In this document: positions 1 to 10,529 of the stretch, piece after piece
Numbering within the stretch: position 1 is the stretch's first letter
Layout: every line of letters starts with the position of its first letter
NCBI GenBank assembly: GCA_029204225.1
Contig: CM055107.1
Location: forward strand, 8,923,472 to 8,987,471
Source: Diphasiastrum complanatum
Taxonomy: Eukaryota; Streptophyta; Lycopodiopsida; Lycopodiales; Lycopodiaceae
Direction: 5' to 3'
DNA length: 64,000 nucleotides
Made by a program: the position numbers and the translations under genes
The notes under the pieces: model-generated
Seen by the model: the letters and a program-made list of their open reading frames with translations, nothing else
Databases searched by the model: none
What the model was told of the DNA's origin: nothing

Positions 1-2072
1 TAATCAATGCAGAGGCGTTTGGAACCATCTTTCTTACTGACAAGGAGAACAGGGGCACCAAAAGGACTGTGACTAGGAACAATAAGGCCCTGATCTAGTA
101 AAGCAGTACTCTGAAGCTCAACCTCATCACGCTCAGACTTAGACATACGGTAAAGAGGCCGGGAGAGAGGAGCAGAACCAGGACGCAAATCAATATGGTG
201 GTTCACATCACGTAATGGTGGTAGCGTCGTAGGTTCTGAAAAGACAAATGCATACTGATGTAATAAGTCAGAGATCACCTGAGGAACAGCTGCTAGAGGA
301 GAGGTAGTCACTGGAGAATCTGCTGCAGCACGCTGAACACATAATAAAGCTGCACAATGAGCCTTAGGTAGGCTGCGGATAAACTGCTTCCCGCTGATCA
401 GCTGGAAATCTGCCTGAGAATCAATACCAGCAAGTGAGTGGGTCACTGCATCATGAACAAATGTCAATGTCTGCTGAGCCAGGTATAAAGTAACCGCTCC
501 CAATGAACCAAACCAATCAGCACCAAGGATAAGGTCATAGTGCTCCAGAGGAATGATATAAAGATCTGCCTGTCCAGAAAAATCACCAATGCGGTAGGAT
601 AATCCCTGAAACATCTGCGAACTAGGAAATGAGTGAGAACTGGCAACCTCGACTGTGAGAGGCTGTGGAGCAGGAATAGGTGAAGCGCGTATCCGGCTGA
701 GAACATAACTGCTGATAAAGGAATGAGTGCTGCCGGTATCAACTAAAGCAATATACTCACGACCAGTAATGCGCACACGTAGCCGAATGGAGCGAGGACC
801 GGGGCACCCTGTCCAAGTAGCATAAGCAAGCTGAGCATGGCAAGTAGCAGGAAGTAAATCAGTAGAAGGCTCAGAAGATAGATCAGGCTCATCAGATATA
901 TGAATGTAGATATCGCACTCATCTAGGGTAGTGCCCTCATGGTAGAAAACAGCTGTAGAAGTAGGCAGGGGTTGGCGGCAATCACGGGCAATGTGGTCAG
1001 GACTCTTACAACGAAAGCAAAGACGCGTCTGCTGAATGTCAGCGAACTCTGCAGACGTGTAACGTCGGACAAAAGCAGGACGAGGAGGCGGAGGGCGAGG
1101 AGCGGGAGAAGTAAGAGAAGAGGTCGGGACGACAGTGGATGGGGCAGATGGGGCCGGAGATGGTAGAGGTGAAAGAGATGGACGGGGTCGGGAAAAGCGA
1201 AAGGGAGCAGGATCAGGGTACTTATGCTGTAAAGTACTAGCAAGGGACATGGCCTCAACAAGTGTGGGTGGACGGAAAGAAGAGACATCGTATCGTAGAG
1301 CACCACGAAGTCCAGCAATGTAGCGAGAAATAAGCTCGGTGGGCTGAAGATCTGTAAAGAGGTAGGAAAGGTCCATAAATTGATCTGTATAGGAAGAAAG
1401 ATCACCAGTCTGAGTAAGATTTCGGAATATATCACGCTGGCGGCTCAGCCACTGAGGGTCAATCATAGCATGACGAAGATCACGACGAAAGGTAGGCCAT
1501 AACTGGAGACCGTCCCGATCAGGGTCAAGTCGGTAGACCCGCCACCAAGTGGCAGCACGTCCATCTAAATGTAAGGCAGCTAACTGGATCTTCTGAGGAT
1601 CAGTCTTAGGGTAAATCTGAAAATAAGTATCAAGCTTTGCAAACCAATTCTCTAACAAGTTCCCGTCAGAGGAACCAGAATAGGTGGCAAGCTGTACCCG
1701 ATCACGAAAATCTCGAGCAAAATAGGGCTCAGGAGCTAGATGTCGTGAAAAATGTGACTCAGAAGTTGTAGGACGTGGAAAACCGGGTGGTGGGTTAGGT
1801 GGAAAATGAGGCCCACCGCCAAAGGAAGTAGACGAGGATGGAAGTCCAAATGGAGACCCAAATGATGAATGAACAGGGGCTTTGCCAGGTCCATGTGGCT
1901 GTAAGGAATCAATCTGTGACTGCATAGTGGCAAAGCCGGTCTGTAGAGTGGTAAAACCGGTCATCATTTGGTCGAAACGACTACTGAGGAGAGTAAGAAA
2001 GTCACGCATATCAGCAAACTGTTCATCTAAAGGTCCGGAATGACTCGCAGGTGTAGTGGGTGAGCTAGCCAT
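1..2072 (-). CDS. Ty3/Gypsy gag-pol polyprotein, 5' part, uninterrupted, runs off the window
   Basis: The minus strand reads without a stop or frameshift for 690 codons from the ATG at 2072 to the window edge. After a Pro/Gly/Ser-rich N-terminus comes a Retrotrans_gag capsid region (roughly residues 120-220, with the ATWW stretch). A CCHC zinc knuckle (CFRCKSPDHIARDC, about residues 352-365) binds RNA during packaging. A retropepsin-type protease follows, with catalytic motif VDTGS (Asp about 445) and the partner motif LILGADW. The last part enters reverse transcriptase, with the Gypsy motif GAPVLLVSKKDGS and then RLCID at the edge. The start codon is the first ATG after the leader and gives a normal gag N-terminus. 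RT palm, RNase H and integrase should lie left of position 1. An intact frame is unusual here, since every other element in the window is broken. Confidence 0.9.
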   Translation of the reverse strand, partial: MASSPTTPASHSGPLDEQFADMRDFLTLLSSRFDQMMTGFTTLQTGFATMQSQIDSLQPHGPGKAPVHSSFGSPFGLPSSSTSFGGGPHFPPNPPPGFPRPTTSESHFSRHLAPEPYFARDFRDRVQLATYSGSSDGNLLENWFAKLDTYFQIYPKTDPQKIQLAALHLDGRAATWWRVYRLDPDRDGLQLWPTFRRDLRHAMIDPQWLSRQRDIFRNLTQTGDLSSYTDQFMDLSYLFTDLQPTELISRYIAGLRGALRYDVSSFRPPTLVEAMSLASTLQHKYPDPAPFRFSRPRPSLSPLPSPAPSAPSTVVPTSSLTSPAPRPPPPRPAFVRRYTSAEFADIQQTRLCFRCKSPDHIARDCRQPLPTSTAVFYHEGTTLDECDIYIHISDEPDLSSEPSTDLLPATCHAQLAYATWTGCPGPRSIRLRVRITGREYIALVDTGSTHSFISSYVLSRIRASPIPAPQPLTVEVASSHSFPSSQMFQGLSYRIGDFSGQADLYIIPLEHYDLILGADWFGSLGAVTLYLAQQTLTFVHDAVTHSLAGIDSQADFQLISGKQFIRSLPKAHCAALLCVQRAAADSPVTTSPLAAVPQVISDLLHQYAFVFSEPTTLPPLRDVNHHIDLRPGSAPLSRPLYRMSKSERDEVELQSTALLDQGLIVPSHSPFGAPVLLVSKKDGSKRLCID

Positions 2073-3077
2073 GAGGAAGAAAAAGTAAGCGAGAAAAGAA
2101 ATGTGCTAACAATTGGACGAATTGAAGGAGAGGACATAAGTCGTCACAACAGGCACGCCAATGAAAAGACACAATAGAACTCGCGATGTAAGATGAACGG
2201 AAAGGACAACTAAGTAAGAAATACCTCGTAACCGCAACCGGAAGTGAGCTGAAAAATAGCGGCGATATGTCGAGGTACCGGGCAGCCTCCAAAAAAGATG
2301 CTAAGGGCCCGACAACGTGGAGTAAACGGTGGGTAAAAGTATGGGAAACAATAATGGACTATGGGGCTGGAAAGGGAGCAGCCAAGGAAAGGAAGTGATA
2401 ACAAAAAGGAGGTATGGGCAGCGAGGAAATAAGGCTGAAAAATCAGAGATCGCCCTTCAAGGGTAAAAAAAAGTTTGCGATAAAGACGGGGAGCAATCCT
2501 GATGCGCGATGAAGTTGGGTGGGAGTGGCTTTCTAAGCATCTAGGCGTGTTTGTATTGTCCGGGGTAGGGTTGCGAACACAGACAGCAGTGTAGGAGGGT
2601 GAGCTGAAATTGAGGCGGATGTAGGACGCCAGCTATGGTGGAGTGTGGGCATCCAAGAGAGGTAGTAAACGGCAAAAAAAAATTGGATCAAAAAGATGGG
2701 TTGGTAGGGCGCTAGGAGTGGCTGATGGAAGGTAGCGAATAGGGGCAGCAAAAAGCGGAAATTTTCAGCAAAGGAAGGAGCAGTAGGGCGCTGGTCAGCA
2801 AGCATGAGGGCGCCCAATAGGGCAGCAAATAGGAGGCAGTAGGGCACCCAAAATAGGGGAGGAAAAAGGCTGAAAATGCAGCAGTAGGCAGCCAGCAAGA
2901 GGGCACGAGAAATGGGCAGCAAGTGGGCGCCTGTCTTCCTCCAATCCGTCGTGAAAATCTGCAAGACAAGTGTGGAGAAATGATGAAGATCCGGCTGAAA
3001 AATGGTGAAGATCCAAGCTGAAGATGGGCGGCCTCCTATGAGAGAAAAATCTGCTCAATGGAGATGCTCAGGAAAGT
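2073..3077 (-). other. Untranslated leader of the Gypsy element
   Basis: This is the roughly 1-kb stretch between the primer-binding site and the gag start codon. Read on the minus strand it is pyrimidine-rich. The overlapping open frames in it resemble no gag or pol domain and look like by-products of low complexity. Plant Gypsy elements often have long leaders like this. Confidence 0.6.
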
Positions 3078-3089
3078 GCTCTGATACCA
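3078..3089 (-). other. Primer-binding site (initiator tRNA-Met)
   Basis: The minus strand reads TGGTATCAGAGC, the usual plant PBS complementary to the 3' end of initiator methionyl-tRNA. It abuts the inferred LTR end and fixes the orientation of the Gypsy element. Confidence 0.85.
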
Positions 3090-3240
3090 AGTTATGAACG
3101 CAGCCACGGCTCATCTAGATTTAGTCTATGAAAGCATCACATAAGCAAGACTTAACCCTAGAAAGCAGGAGAGAGAAAGCTTAAAGAGACTAAAGAAGGA
3201 GATCATATCATAAGCCAAGTAACAAATGACACAGAATCCC

Positions 3241-3248
3241 TACTTATA
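3241..3248 (-). promoter_or_regulatory. TATA-like box of the Gypsy LTR
   Basis: The minus strand reads TATAAGTA about 150 bp before the LTR end, a position compatible with an LTR promoter starting transcription shortly downstream. Confidence 0.5.
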
Positions 3249-3371
3249 GCCAAGAGGAAGCCCTAAAAGGAAGCTTCCAGTGGCTAGGGCCAAACTGAGA
3301 GGGAAAATAGTGCGCCCTCCAAGAAGGCCCCCACTCTCAGTAATATGACCAAATAACCAATATAGTGAATC

Positions 3372-3450
3372 ATAGGGCCCAAGGCCAATAATATGGTCTA
3401 AATGTCAATAATAGGGCCCAAGGCCAACCATATAGTCTAAATGTCAAATA
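3372..3450 (+). repeat. Two tandem copies of a 39-bp unit in the LTR upstream region
   Basis: Two units starting at 3372 and 3411 share the core ATAGGGCCCAAGGCCAA and the tail AATGTCAA. A third partial GGGCCCAA follows at about 3463. Tandem units upstream of the TATA box are typical of LTR enhancer regions. Regulation is inferred only. Confidence 0.7.
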
Positions 3451-3540
3451 ATGGATAAAAAAGGGCCCAAAGCCTGCCTATGCATAAAGTAAAGTAAATG
3501 TAAATGGACATGGCGAATGTAATGAGCCGAGTCCATAACT

Positions 3541-3838
3541 TCCCATAACTGGTATTGTCTCCTGTCTGTAACCTAGTGGTGCCAGCAGTAGGTTTAAGAG
3601 TCGTAGAAGAAGCATCTTCTATTTTCATGGATGTACCGTTGAATGCCATTGTACAAAGAGAAGATTGGTATTCAAAATTATCTTCTTCAACTTCGTATTG
3701 TTCGAAACCAACTTCGTTATCATCATTGTAGTCGCCATCATCACCGATGTAGTGATTGGGATGCAATTCTGTCTCTTGCCAATGTTTCCCTCTGTTGTAC
3801 GTGTTGTGACCTATAGGATCTTCTTCATTGGCTATCAC
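3541..3838 (-). other. Unassigned acidic open frame beside the LTR
   Basis: A minus-strand frame of about 133 codons begins near 3838, reads an Asp/Glu/Tyr-rich stretch and then runs into the Gypsy LTR, so any protein here is cut by that insertion. It has no domain I recognise. It may be the gag-spacer tail of an older element or a chance frame. Confidence 0.2.
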
Positions 3839-4083
3839 TAACTAAAGATGGAAAGAATTCACTAAAATGGCCATAACTTGGTCATTATAGCTCCAAATCA
3901 GAAAATCTCAGTACCTCCAAGAAGCTAATAGAAAGATCTACTGATCTACAATAAGAAATCACACAAGAAATGGTCAAAAATTGAAGCAAAACTTGCTAGA
4001 AATTGAAAAAACAAGAAAACTACACAAGAAACTCTACCAAACTTAACAAAGGGCCACCAAATCTGATGGGGAAAGGATCTAAT

Positions 4084-4800
4084 GCTCTGGCACCAAAATT
4101 GCCATGTGCCAATCTTAGCATTCAAACATCTAATCCATTCATTAACATCAAATAATAATGGAATTACAAGAAACCATGGAAACAAGGCAAAAATCAAGAA
4201 GATAGATAATAAGTAACAAAACTTCACCAAATTAGGCAAAGTAAGCGCATTCATTATTCATTAATGGAGATCATTCAAAGGATAGGGGGCCTCATTCTAG
4301 AACATGATCATAGCTCTCATGTGATTTTAAGCACATGAACCACAGACCTTTCAAGAAAGCTCTCAAAGAGAAGCTTCAAGAACACAAGAGAACACCAAAA
4401 GGTTCAAAATTATGAAAATGAATAATAGCCTCCAAATTTAGCACGACCTCAGCTATTTATAATGGTCATTTGTGACTCTATTATAAGTTTGGGGCCTTAT
4501 TTAGCTAAATTGGGCCTTACAACCATTATTACAATTCCGCTATTCGCAATTCGAGCCACTTTATTAACTGTCCTATTGACTAGTTCTAATCTAGTTTAGC
4601 TCCATGGCTATATTTGACAATTCATCAATAAGCTCATGTGCTGGCATCCTGTGTGTCTAGTATCCCACGGACCCTGATGTTATGGGCCTTTTGTTCTCTT
4701 GATCGTTCTTCCGAAATAGTGTCCATGATGACCGAGTACTTTAGCTACGGTTTGGGTTCTATGAGAACTCTTTTATTCTAATGTGATTTGAAAAGCTCAC
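4084..4800 (-). mobile_element. Old LTR remnant with degenerate PBS, minus strand
   Basis: On the minus strand a PBS-like TGGTGCCAGAGC (two mismatches to the initiator-tRNA site) occupies 4084-4095, and just beyond it a putative LTR ends in GGCA at 4100. A TATA box (TTATAAATAGC on the minus strand) lies at about 4450-4462 inside the LTR. The outer edge is uncertain, somewhere between 4.6 and 4.8 kb. No coding domain of this element was found. Confidence 0.45.
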
Positions 4801-5733
4801 AATATTAAAGTTCATAATCTCATTCTTGATTTGTCATTAAAAAACACAATTTTTTTTGTATATTACGATGTACATATTTTACCAATTAAAAAAACTTTAC
4901 ACAATCAAGAAATGTCAAGCTAAGATAAATTCTCCTAAAAGTTATAGGAAGATCTAACTTGTGTAGTTCATAATAATGGTGTTGATTTTTCCCTAAATAA
5001 GAAAGAAAATCTATAATTAATATTACCTTTACTTTCAAACTGAAGGAATTTTACTATTAGCAAACTGGGTGCCTACAAGCTTGACCCTGGATTGTTTTCC
5101 AAAACATTGTGCAACTATATCCTGAAATGTCACCTTGTACAACTATATCCTGAAATGTCACCTTGAGACTGGTTATCATGTACATCCCATGTCTGGAGAC
5201 TGGTTATCATGACTAAGCAATCCTGTCCAGTTAAGACAAGTGAGGATAAACCCAATCGAGGACGGCGAAGGCCCAAGTTTGGAAGCCTCAAAGTGTGTTT
5301 AACCTGAATCCAAAAACGCATTGCCAAAGTTTTACTAGCATTCCTTATTCCAAAGCTCCTAGATATATGTCTCCCCGCAATGAAGCTGAAGGTCAGTTCA
5401 CTAGGCTGCTGAGTAGACCTTACCCTATGGCAATCAGCAAGCAGAGCCACTAACTCCCTGCCCAAGGTGCTTGAATGCTGCAGTAAGGGTGAATTTTTCT
5501 AAGGGGGTGTCAAAAATCACATCAGCAAGACATCCAAGATTTTCCAGGCATTCCACTCGGTACAGAAGCAACTAACACCAAAACATATTCTGAATGAGAG
5601 AAAAGGTGCATGGTCAACAGTATAATTTCAATCTTTAAGAAGATAATTGATTCAACCTTGAAATTACTTATCTAAGAGCACAAAACGTCATAGTAGTCTT
5701 ATTATGAAATTAAACAACTTCCAGTATAAGTAC
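4801..5733. other. No gene recognised; presumed AKR intron with short repeats
   Basis: AT-rich sequence lies left of the AKR splice donor. It holds a 28-bp tandem duplication (5112-5166, unit beginning CAACTATATCC) and a nearby 16-bp direct repeat GAGACTGGTTATCATG. A minus-strand open frame at 5130-5465 has no similarity to the missing AKR C-terminus. Confidence 0.4.
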
Positions 5734-6315
5734 CTGGTTCACAGCCGGTACAATCTTGGCAAATAGAAGTATCTCTTCTATCTGTGCAATGCTTAAGTTG
5801 CTAACTCCGATCGCGTGAACTTTGCCATTTTGTACAAGGGCTTCCATAGCTTGCCAAGTGACTTTTAAGCCATACAAATGCTTGCGATGATCTACGCCGA
5901 GCTTGCGAGGGGGGTCTGTGGCATCCTCAAACTGTGAGCAATCCGGCCAGTGTACCAAATAAAGATCTAAATAAGATAACCCGAGGTTTTTGAGCGAAAC
6001 ATCAAGAGATGTAGCAACACGTTGAGGGGCATTAGTTGTGCACCAGAATTTGGATGTCACAAATACATCTTCTCGCTGCAGCCCCATTATACCTCCTTTT
6101 AAAGCCTCTCCAAGAGCCTGCCCTACCTCAATCTCATTTCCATAGAGATGATCACAGTCCAAGTGGCGATACCCTAAGTCAAGCGCTGTCTTCACTGCAG
6201 TCCTGCACACTGCACCATCAGTTTGCCAGGTTCCAAGGCCCACTGCAGGTATCTTTGTGCCAGAATTCAAAGAAAAATAAGTGCAAGATCCCATTTCTTT
6301 TCTTGCCATTGCCAC
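5734..6315 (-). CDS. Aldo-keto reductase, first coding exon (194 residues)
   Basis: The exon encodes the N-terminal two thirds of an NADPH-dependent aldo-keto reductase with a TIM-barrel fold, most like plant AKR4-type enzymes that reduce reactive aldehydes and sugars. Visible motifs are PAVGLGTWQ (residues 23-31), GYRHLDCDHLYGNE with catalytic Asp53 and Tyr58, TSKFW with Lys89, LVHWPD with His122, and GVSN near the end. The tetrad Asp-Tyr-Lys-His is complete. The exon ends ...AVNQ at a good donor (CAG|GTACTT). The C-terminal NADPH-binding segment, about 110 residues, is not found in the 5.7 kb to the left. The gene therefore either has a long intron filled with the Gypsy elements or has been truncated. 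The ATG at 6315 is used; an in-frame ATG two codons later is also possible. Confidence 0.85.
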
Positions 6316-7338
6316 CCAGTAAGGGATTTCACAACTGCTGCTTACTCACACTTAAAAATAAATCTGCATTTAGACCTCTCTTTTGAAAACATTCGATTCA
6401 TCATGATGCTTTTGCCCCCCAGTTGAAATCGAAATTACTGCTCACTTCATAAGCTGAAACTGTGAAGTGAGTGTCCTAAAAGGAAATATGAATTTTAAAA
6501 GAAATTCCTTCCTTGAGTGAAGCCTTGCAAACACAGCTCTCAGAATCCTACCCCCAATACTGGCAATCATTCCATCACTTGCACACAGTGAGCGAAAAAG
6601 CCTTACAAAGAGAATTTGTGTAGCTACTTTACATGTAAATGGACGAAAACCTGATTTCCTTAACCTCAATCTATCTGCTCTGCAAGCAGAGAGCCTTTGC
6701 TTCAAGCATAAACTCAGAAACCCTGCTGATTTGAGTGTTTGTGACAAATAAATCACATAATCTCAGCCAAAGCAAAGGAAAAAAAGAACAGGAAAAGCAA
6801 CCCAGTGCCCACCTCCAGCATTTGATCAACCTGGCTGCACTTTCAGCTTATTATTGCTGCTTACTTTCCAGATTTGCGAAGAACTCTCAGCAGCAAATGG
6901 CGCCCGGTAAATTGCGTCCTGTGGGCTTTTGGGCAAGCGTGCATCCACGAGCCACGATCCATGCGAGCGCACGAGCGAGCAAGCGCGCGCGAGGGAATAG
7001 GGAGACAGAAGAAAAGAAAAGAAAAGAGAGCAAAGAAGAGAGAAAAATTCAAACCAACTGCATTCATATCGCGGGTGCGGCACCGTAAAATGCAGTGCGC
7101 CCACATGGGTCGTAAAATTCTTCTTCTAATTTTGAACTTTCTTGGCCGTGCGTCTATTTGCCTACATCCATGCCTTGGCCCTTGGAATATATTGTTTTAT
7201 TATTTTAGGCATGTTTTTTTGGGGATGCCCATTATGATGCAAGTTAAATTATTCTTTGTTTTGCAAAAATCACTAAGCTATTATTAGGTTTTCACAAAAT
7301 GTACAAAAGCGGAGTACAACAACAACCAAAGGTGATCA
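6316..7338. other. AKR upstream region
   Basis: This lies upstream of the AKR start on the minus strand. A stretch near 6.9-7.1 kb is locally GC-rich, with GCGC and CGAGCG clusters and then an AAAAGA-rich run, which would suit a promoter or 5' UTR. Overlapping open frames on both strands have biased composition and no known domain. Confidence 0.35.
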
Positions 7339-7486
7339 AGGGATTTTTCAAAAGGGAAAACTATACAATGCAAAATAAAAACAAGATTACCTGCACACCA
7401 CGCATGGAGGCAGGGATTTTCCAAAAGGGAAAACTATACAATGCAAAATAAAAACAAGATTACCAACACACCACGCATGGAGGCAG
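7339..7486 (+). repeat. Two tandem copies of a 73-bp unit
   Basis: Copies start at 7339 and 7412. They share AGGGATTTT, AAAAGGGAAAACTATACAAT and ACCACGCATGGAGGCA with only a few differences, so the duplication looks recent. Confidence 0.85.
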
Positions 7487-7829
7487 TCCAATAGCTAAAA
7501 GGAAATTGACCAATAGTAATAAACTATAAAGTAGCTAGAAAGATTTGTGATGCCCAAATCTTCGAAAGCATAGAAAGCATGCATGCATGCCAGAAAGTGA
7601 CTACAACCTTGGCTCTAAACTAAGAGTCTCCTAGCAAAATGGAGCATACAATGAGCTGAGGTGGAACCTCCCAATGACTGAGTAAATGTGCAAAGTCCAC
7701 CCAAAGATGCATGTTGCAATGAAAGAACAGGTGCGCAACAATTTCTTCTTCCAACTGGCAAATTGAGTAAAGACAATCAATGAGGAAAGGCCATTTGCGG
7801 AGGGAGAGAGATTTAGAAATAATGCAGCA

Positions 7830-7980
7830 ATTAAATTCAAACGTGACAATAGTTGTGATGATTTTGTTTGAATTTGATAGGCATAGGCATGCAGTAGAAG
7901 AGGGATTATTCCACAGAGCCCGAAAGTGCATCTATAGAATGCAGCCATTTCTCTATCAAGCATCCTTCCTTCTTCCAACA
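7830..7980 (+). mobile_element. 3' end of a Copia 5' LTR, truncated
   Basis: About 150 bp matches the tail of the LTR ending near 10515, from TGACAATAGT through GCCATTTCTCTATC. It ends CCAACA directly before a PBS. The left part of the LTR is missing, and a similar tail recurs at 11575-11670. Confidence 0.65.
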
Positions 7981-7992
7981 TGATATCAGAGC
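7981..7992 (+). other. Copia primer-binding site
   Basis: TGATATCAGAGC differs by one base from the standard initiator-tRNA PBS and immediately follows the LTR end. Confidence 0.7.
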
Positions 7993-8166
7993 ACTAATTT
8001 TTGTTATTAGATCATTTTCTATTGATTTCCAATTAAAGCGTTGCATGGTAATAGTATTCAGATATTATCAAATACTATCTTTTTATTTTTAAGTCATCAA
8101 ATTATCGACAAACTAACTTTCATATGGACTAACGAAGCAAAGCTTGTCTCACTGTAGACAAGCTAA

Positions 8167-9600
8167 AATGGATCCAATTATCATTTGTGGAAATTTTAGA
8201 GGAAGACCTTGCTAATTGCCAATGACCTTTGGGATGTTGTCACATGAATTGAAGTGAAACTTGAAGACGACACAGCCAACACCAAATGAAAATCTAAGGA
8301 TGGTAAAGCTTTCGCGCTAATCATTCTCAAAATTTCAGAAACCCAATATTGCAAATGCACTAATCATGAGATCCAAGATTGCCTGATATTGGAAGTGAAG
8401 AACGCCAACAACAACAAGCAGTCAGATCAACAAGTGAATACAATTGTAATTACATCACAATCTCTAGTTCAAGACATGGATGAAGGAGCATTTACGATCA
8501 GAGATTAAAAAGTGTAAGTCGATAATTCTTGGTTTATTAATTCTGCAGCTACTCAACATATGACTAGTCATCGCGAACATTTCTATTCCTATATGCCTTA
8601 CATGTACAAAGAATGTCAAACTCATAAAAGATGCTAAACTAATGTTGTCCTTGTAATTTGACTTGACAAATCTGGGTGAAGCACACTACTGTCTTAGTAT
8701 TTAAATTCGAAGAGACAAAGAGCAAAGGCTGATTTACATCACTCAATAGAGGTACACTTATAATAATTTTTTAAAAATATATAATCAAATAAATTGCAAG
8801 TTAGCTCACTCGCCAATGGACCCAAGACTCAAATTGTCGAAGGACCAGTGTACTCAGACAACAGAATAGAAAGAGAAGATGCGTGAGTACTCATATTATT
8901 TGATAGTATTTTTTCTTATGTACGCGATGATTTGTACCAGACCAGACATAGCTTTTGTAGTTAGTTCCTTAAGTCAATATATGGCTAATCTTGATATTAT
9001 ACATTGGAAAGCTCTTATAAGAGTTATGAAATATATTGTGGACTGATGCATTTGTTATGGAGCAGTCGACAATGCATTTGTTATGGAGCAGTCGACAATG
9101 ACAAACTCAACATACTCAGTGGTTATTTGGATGCAAGTTGGGCAGGAGATGTAGATACTCATAGATCCACATTAGGATTCACATTGTTCCTCAACGGTGG
9201 TCCAATCTCATGGAACAGTTGCAAGCAAACCTCAATAAGTCTATCGTCTATAGAATCAGAGTATACTGATATCTCTCAAGCAAGAAAGAAATCAGTGTGG
9301 TTGCGAAACTTATTATCAAACGTATGTCTAAAGCAGAATGCTTCGACAATTGTCTACTTGTGATAATCAAAGTGCTACTACTTTATCGGCCAACCCAAAG
9401 TTTCATTCCAAGAGTAAGCACCTTGAAATAAAGTATCACTATGTCAGAAGTACAGTTTTTGACAAAGAGATTAGCTTGGAGTACCGTCGAACGCAAGACA
9501 TGACAACAAATATTTTCACAAAGGTGTTGAGCTTAGATGCGCACAAAGGATTTTGTGCAGAACTAAGTCTGAAGGTCAAAACATTCATGGATTTAGATTA
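8167..9600 (+). pseudogene. Copia polyprotein with large internal deletion (gag/protease piece fused to RNase H)
   Basis: A gag-like start (ATGGATCCAATTATC, 8167) is followed by many stops. At about 8520-8580 lies a decayed protease motif reading SWFINSAATQHMTSH, with the catalytic Asp replaced by Asn. Integrase and most of the reverse transcriptase are absent. Coding resumes near 8820 with the RT C-terminal motif TRPDIAFVVSSLSQYM. RNase H then follows from about 9110: SGYLDASWAGDVDT, SSIESEY, a frameshift near 9355, then CDNQSATTLSANPKF and TKVLSLDAHKGF. The product would be inactive. The same architecture recurs at 10.6-11.4 kb and 58.4-58.9 kb. Confidence 0.8.
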
Positions 9601-9608
9601 AGGGGGAG
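9601..9608 (+). other. Polypurine tract
   Basis: AGGGGGAG follows the RNase H stop and directly precedes TGTTGG, the start of the 3' LTR. This is the usual Copia order. Confidence 0.75.
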
Positions 9609-10515
9609 TGTTGGATTTATTCGAACAATTGATGGGGAGTTATTTGAATAGTCAATCTTTAATCTACATCCATTCATCTATCTACTTTTGTAGTTTTATT
9701 TATGTTTTAAAATAGTTTGTAGAAATACATGAGAACAACTAACACTCAAGTTTATCAAATCGAATGGTGTTCAAACTATCGAATGATAAAAAAACTTGTT
9801 TCCACTCATTCTGAAGCTAACGACTTAGCCCAACGGTTTTTGCAAGTAGTTTCCAGAAAGCCCTACTGGATAAGTGACAGCACATTGTGGCTAAGTGCCA
9901 ATTGTGATCTACCATCAAAACAGGTGTCCTCAACTGTCATTTGGATAAGCCTAAATGACATTCATAATTTATTGTAAATAGTTGATCACTTTCTAGGTTA
10001 ACTCTTTGGTGAGATCTTCAACTCTTTTGTATACTGATTATGGAGGTTAATATAGCGCATTGATAGAAATGTTTATTAGCAAAAGTGTTAGATAGAGTTA
10101 ATCAGATACTCATAGATAGTTTGGAGTATCCGATTGCATCCACTATTGTCTTGTGCTCGCTATTCGTCTGATTTGTACATGCTACTTACTGAATTGATCA
10201 ACGATCTCATTGCATTCAGTATTATGTCAGAATGATTGAACGCTTGTTGGTTCTCTTATAGTCTTGTCTGAACTGTCATTTCGATATTGTAATATTCGAT
10301 ACCTTAATATTTATTCTGTTATGTTTGTCTATGAAATCAATCTAGTTGATTCTGATGATTTCAAAGTTAGAATCGCTTAGAATTTGAATGTGACAATAGT
10401 CACAATGGTTTTGTTCGAATTTGATTGACATAGTCATGCATTAGAAGAGATATTATTTCGTAGAGCCCGATAGCCCATCTATAGAATGCAACCATTTTCC
10501 TATCGAGCTTCTTCT
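9609..10515 (+). mobile_element. Copia 3' LTR (about 0.9 kb)
   Basis: It begins TGTTGG after the polypurine tract. Its last 130 bp match the LTR tail at 7830-7980. The final TTCCAACA is lost: the match breaks at CTTCTTCTA and a different minus-strand Copia fragment begins. Confidence 0.65.
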
Positions 10516-10529
10516 AATAGTATTAAATT

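Larger units (their letters stand above)
3090..3540 (-). mobile_element. 5' LTR of the left Gypsy element (about 451 bp)
   Basis: On the minus strand the segment begins AGTTATG and ends CATAACT, a 7-bp terminal inverted repeat, and the end touches the PBS directly. A TATA-like box lies inside. The termini are not the usual TG..CA. A second AGTTATGG lies 10 bp further out (3541-3550), so the outer boundary could be 3550. The partner LTR is left of the window, so it cannot be compared. Confidence 0.6.

Noticed and set aside
939-1323. Plus-strand Arg/Gly-rich frames
   Set aside because: Antisense of the Gypsy gag Pro/Ser-rich linker; composition artefact.
464-1435. Minus-strand open frames of 92 and 170 codons
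   Set aside because: They are off-frame readings of the Gypsy gag-protease; the real frame has zinc-knuckle and protease motifs.
2533-3058. Three overlapping minus-strand frames
   Set aside because: Mutually overlapping, pyrimidine-biased, within the Gypsy leader and without motifs.
5130-5465. Possible second AKR exon
   Set aside because: The translation has none of the AKR C-terminal motifs and no matching splice acceptor was found.
6735-7287. Open frames on both strands with many Arg/Lys
   Set aside because: No motif; they lie in the GC- and A-rich AKR upstream region.
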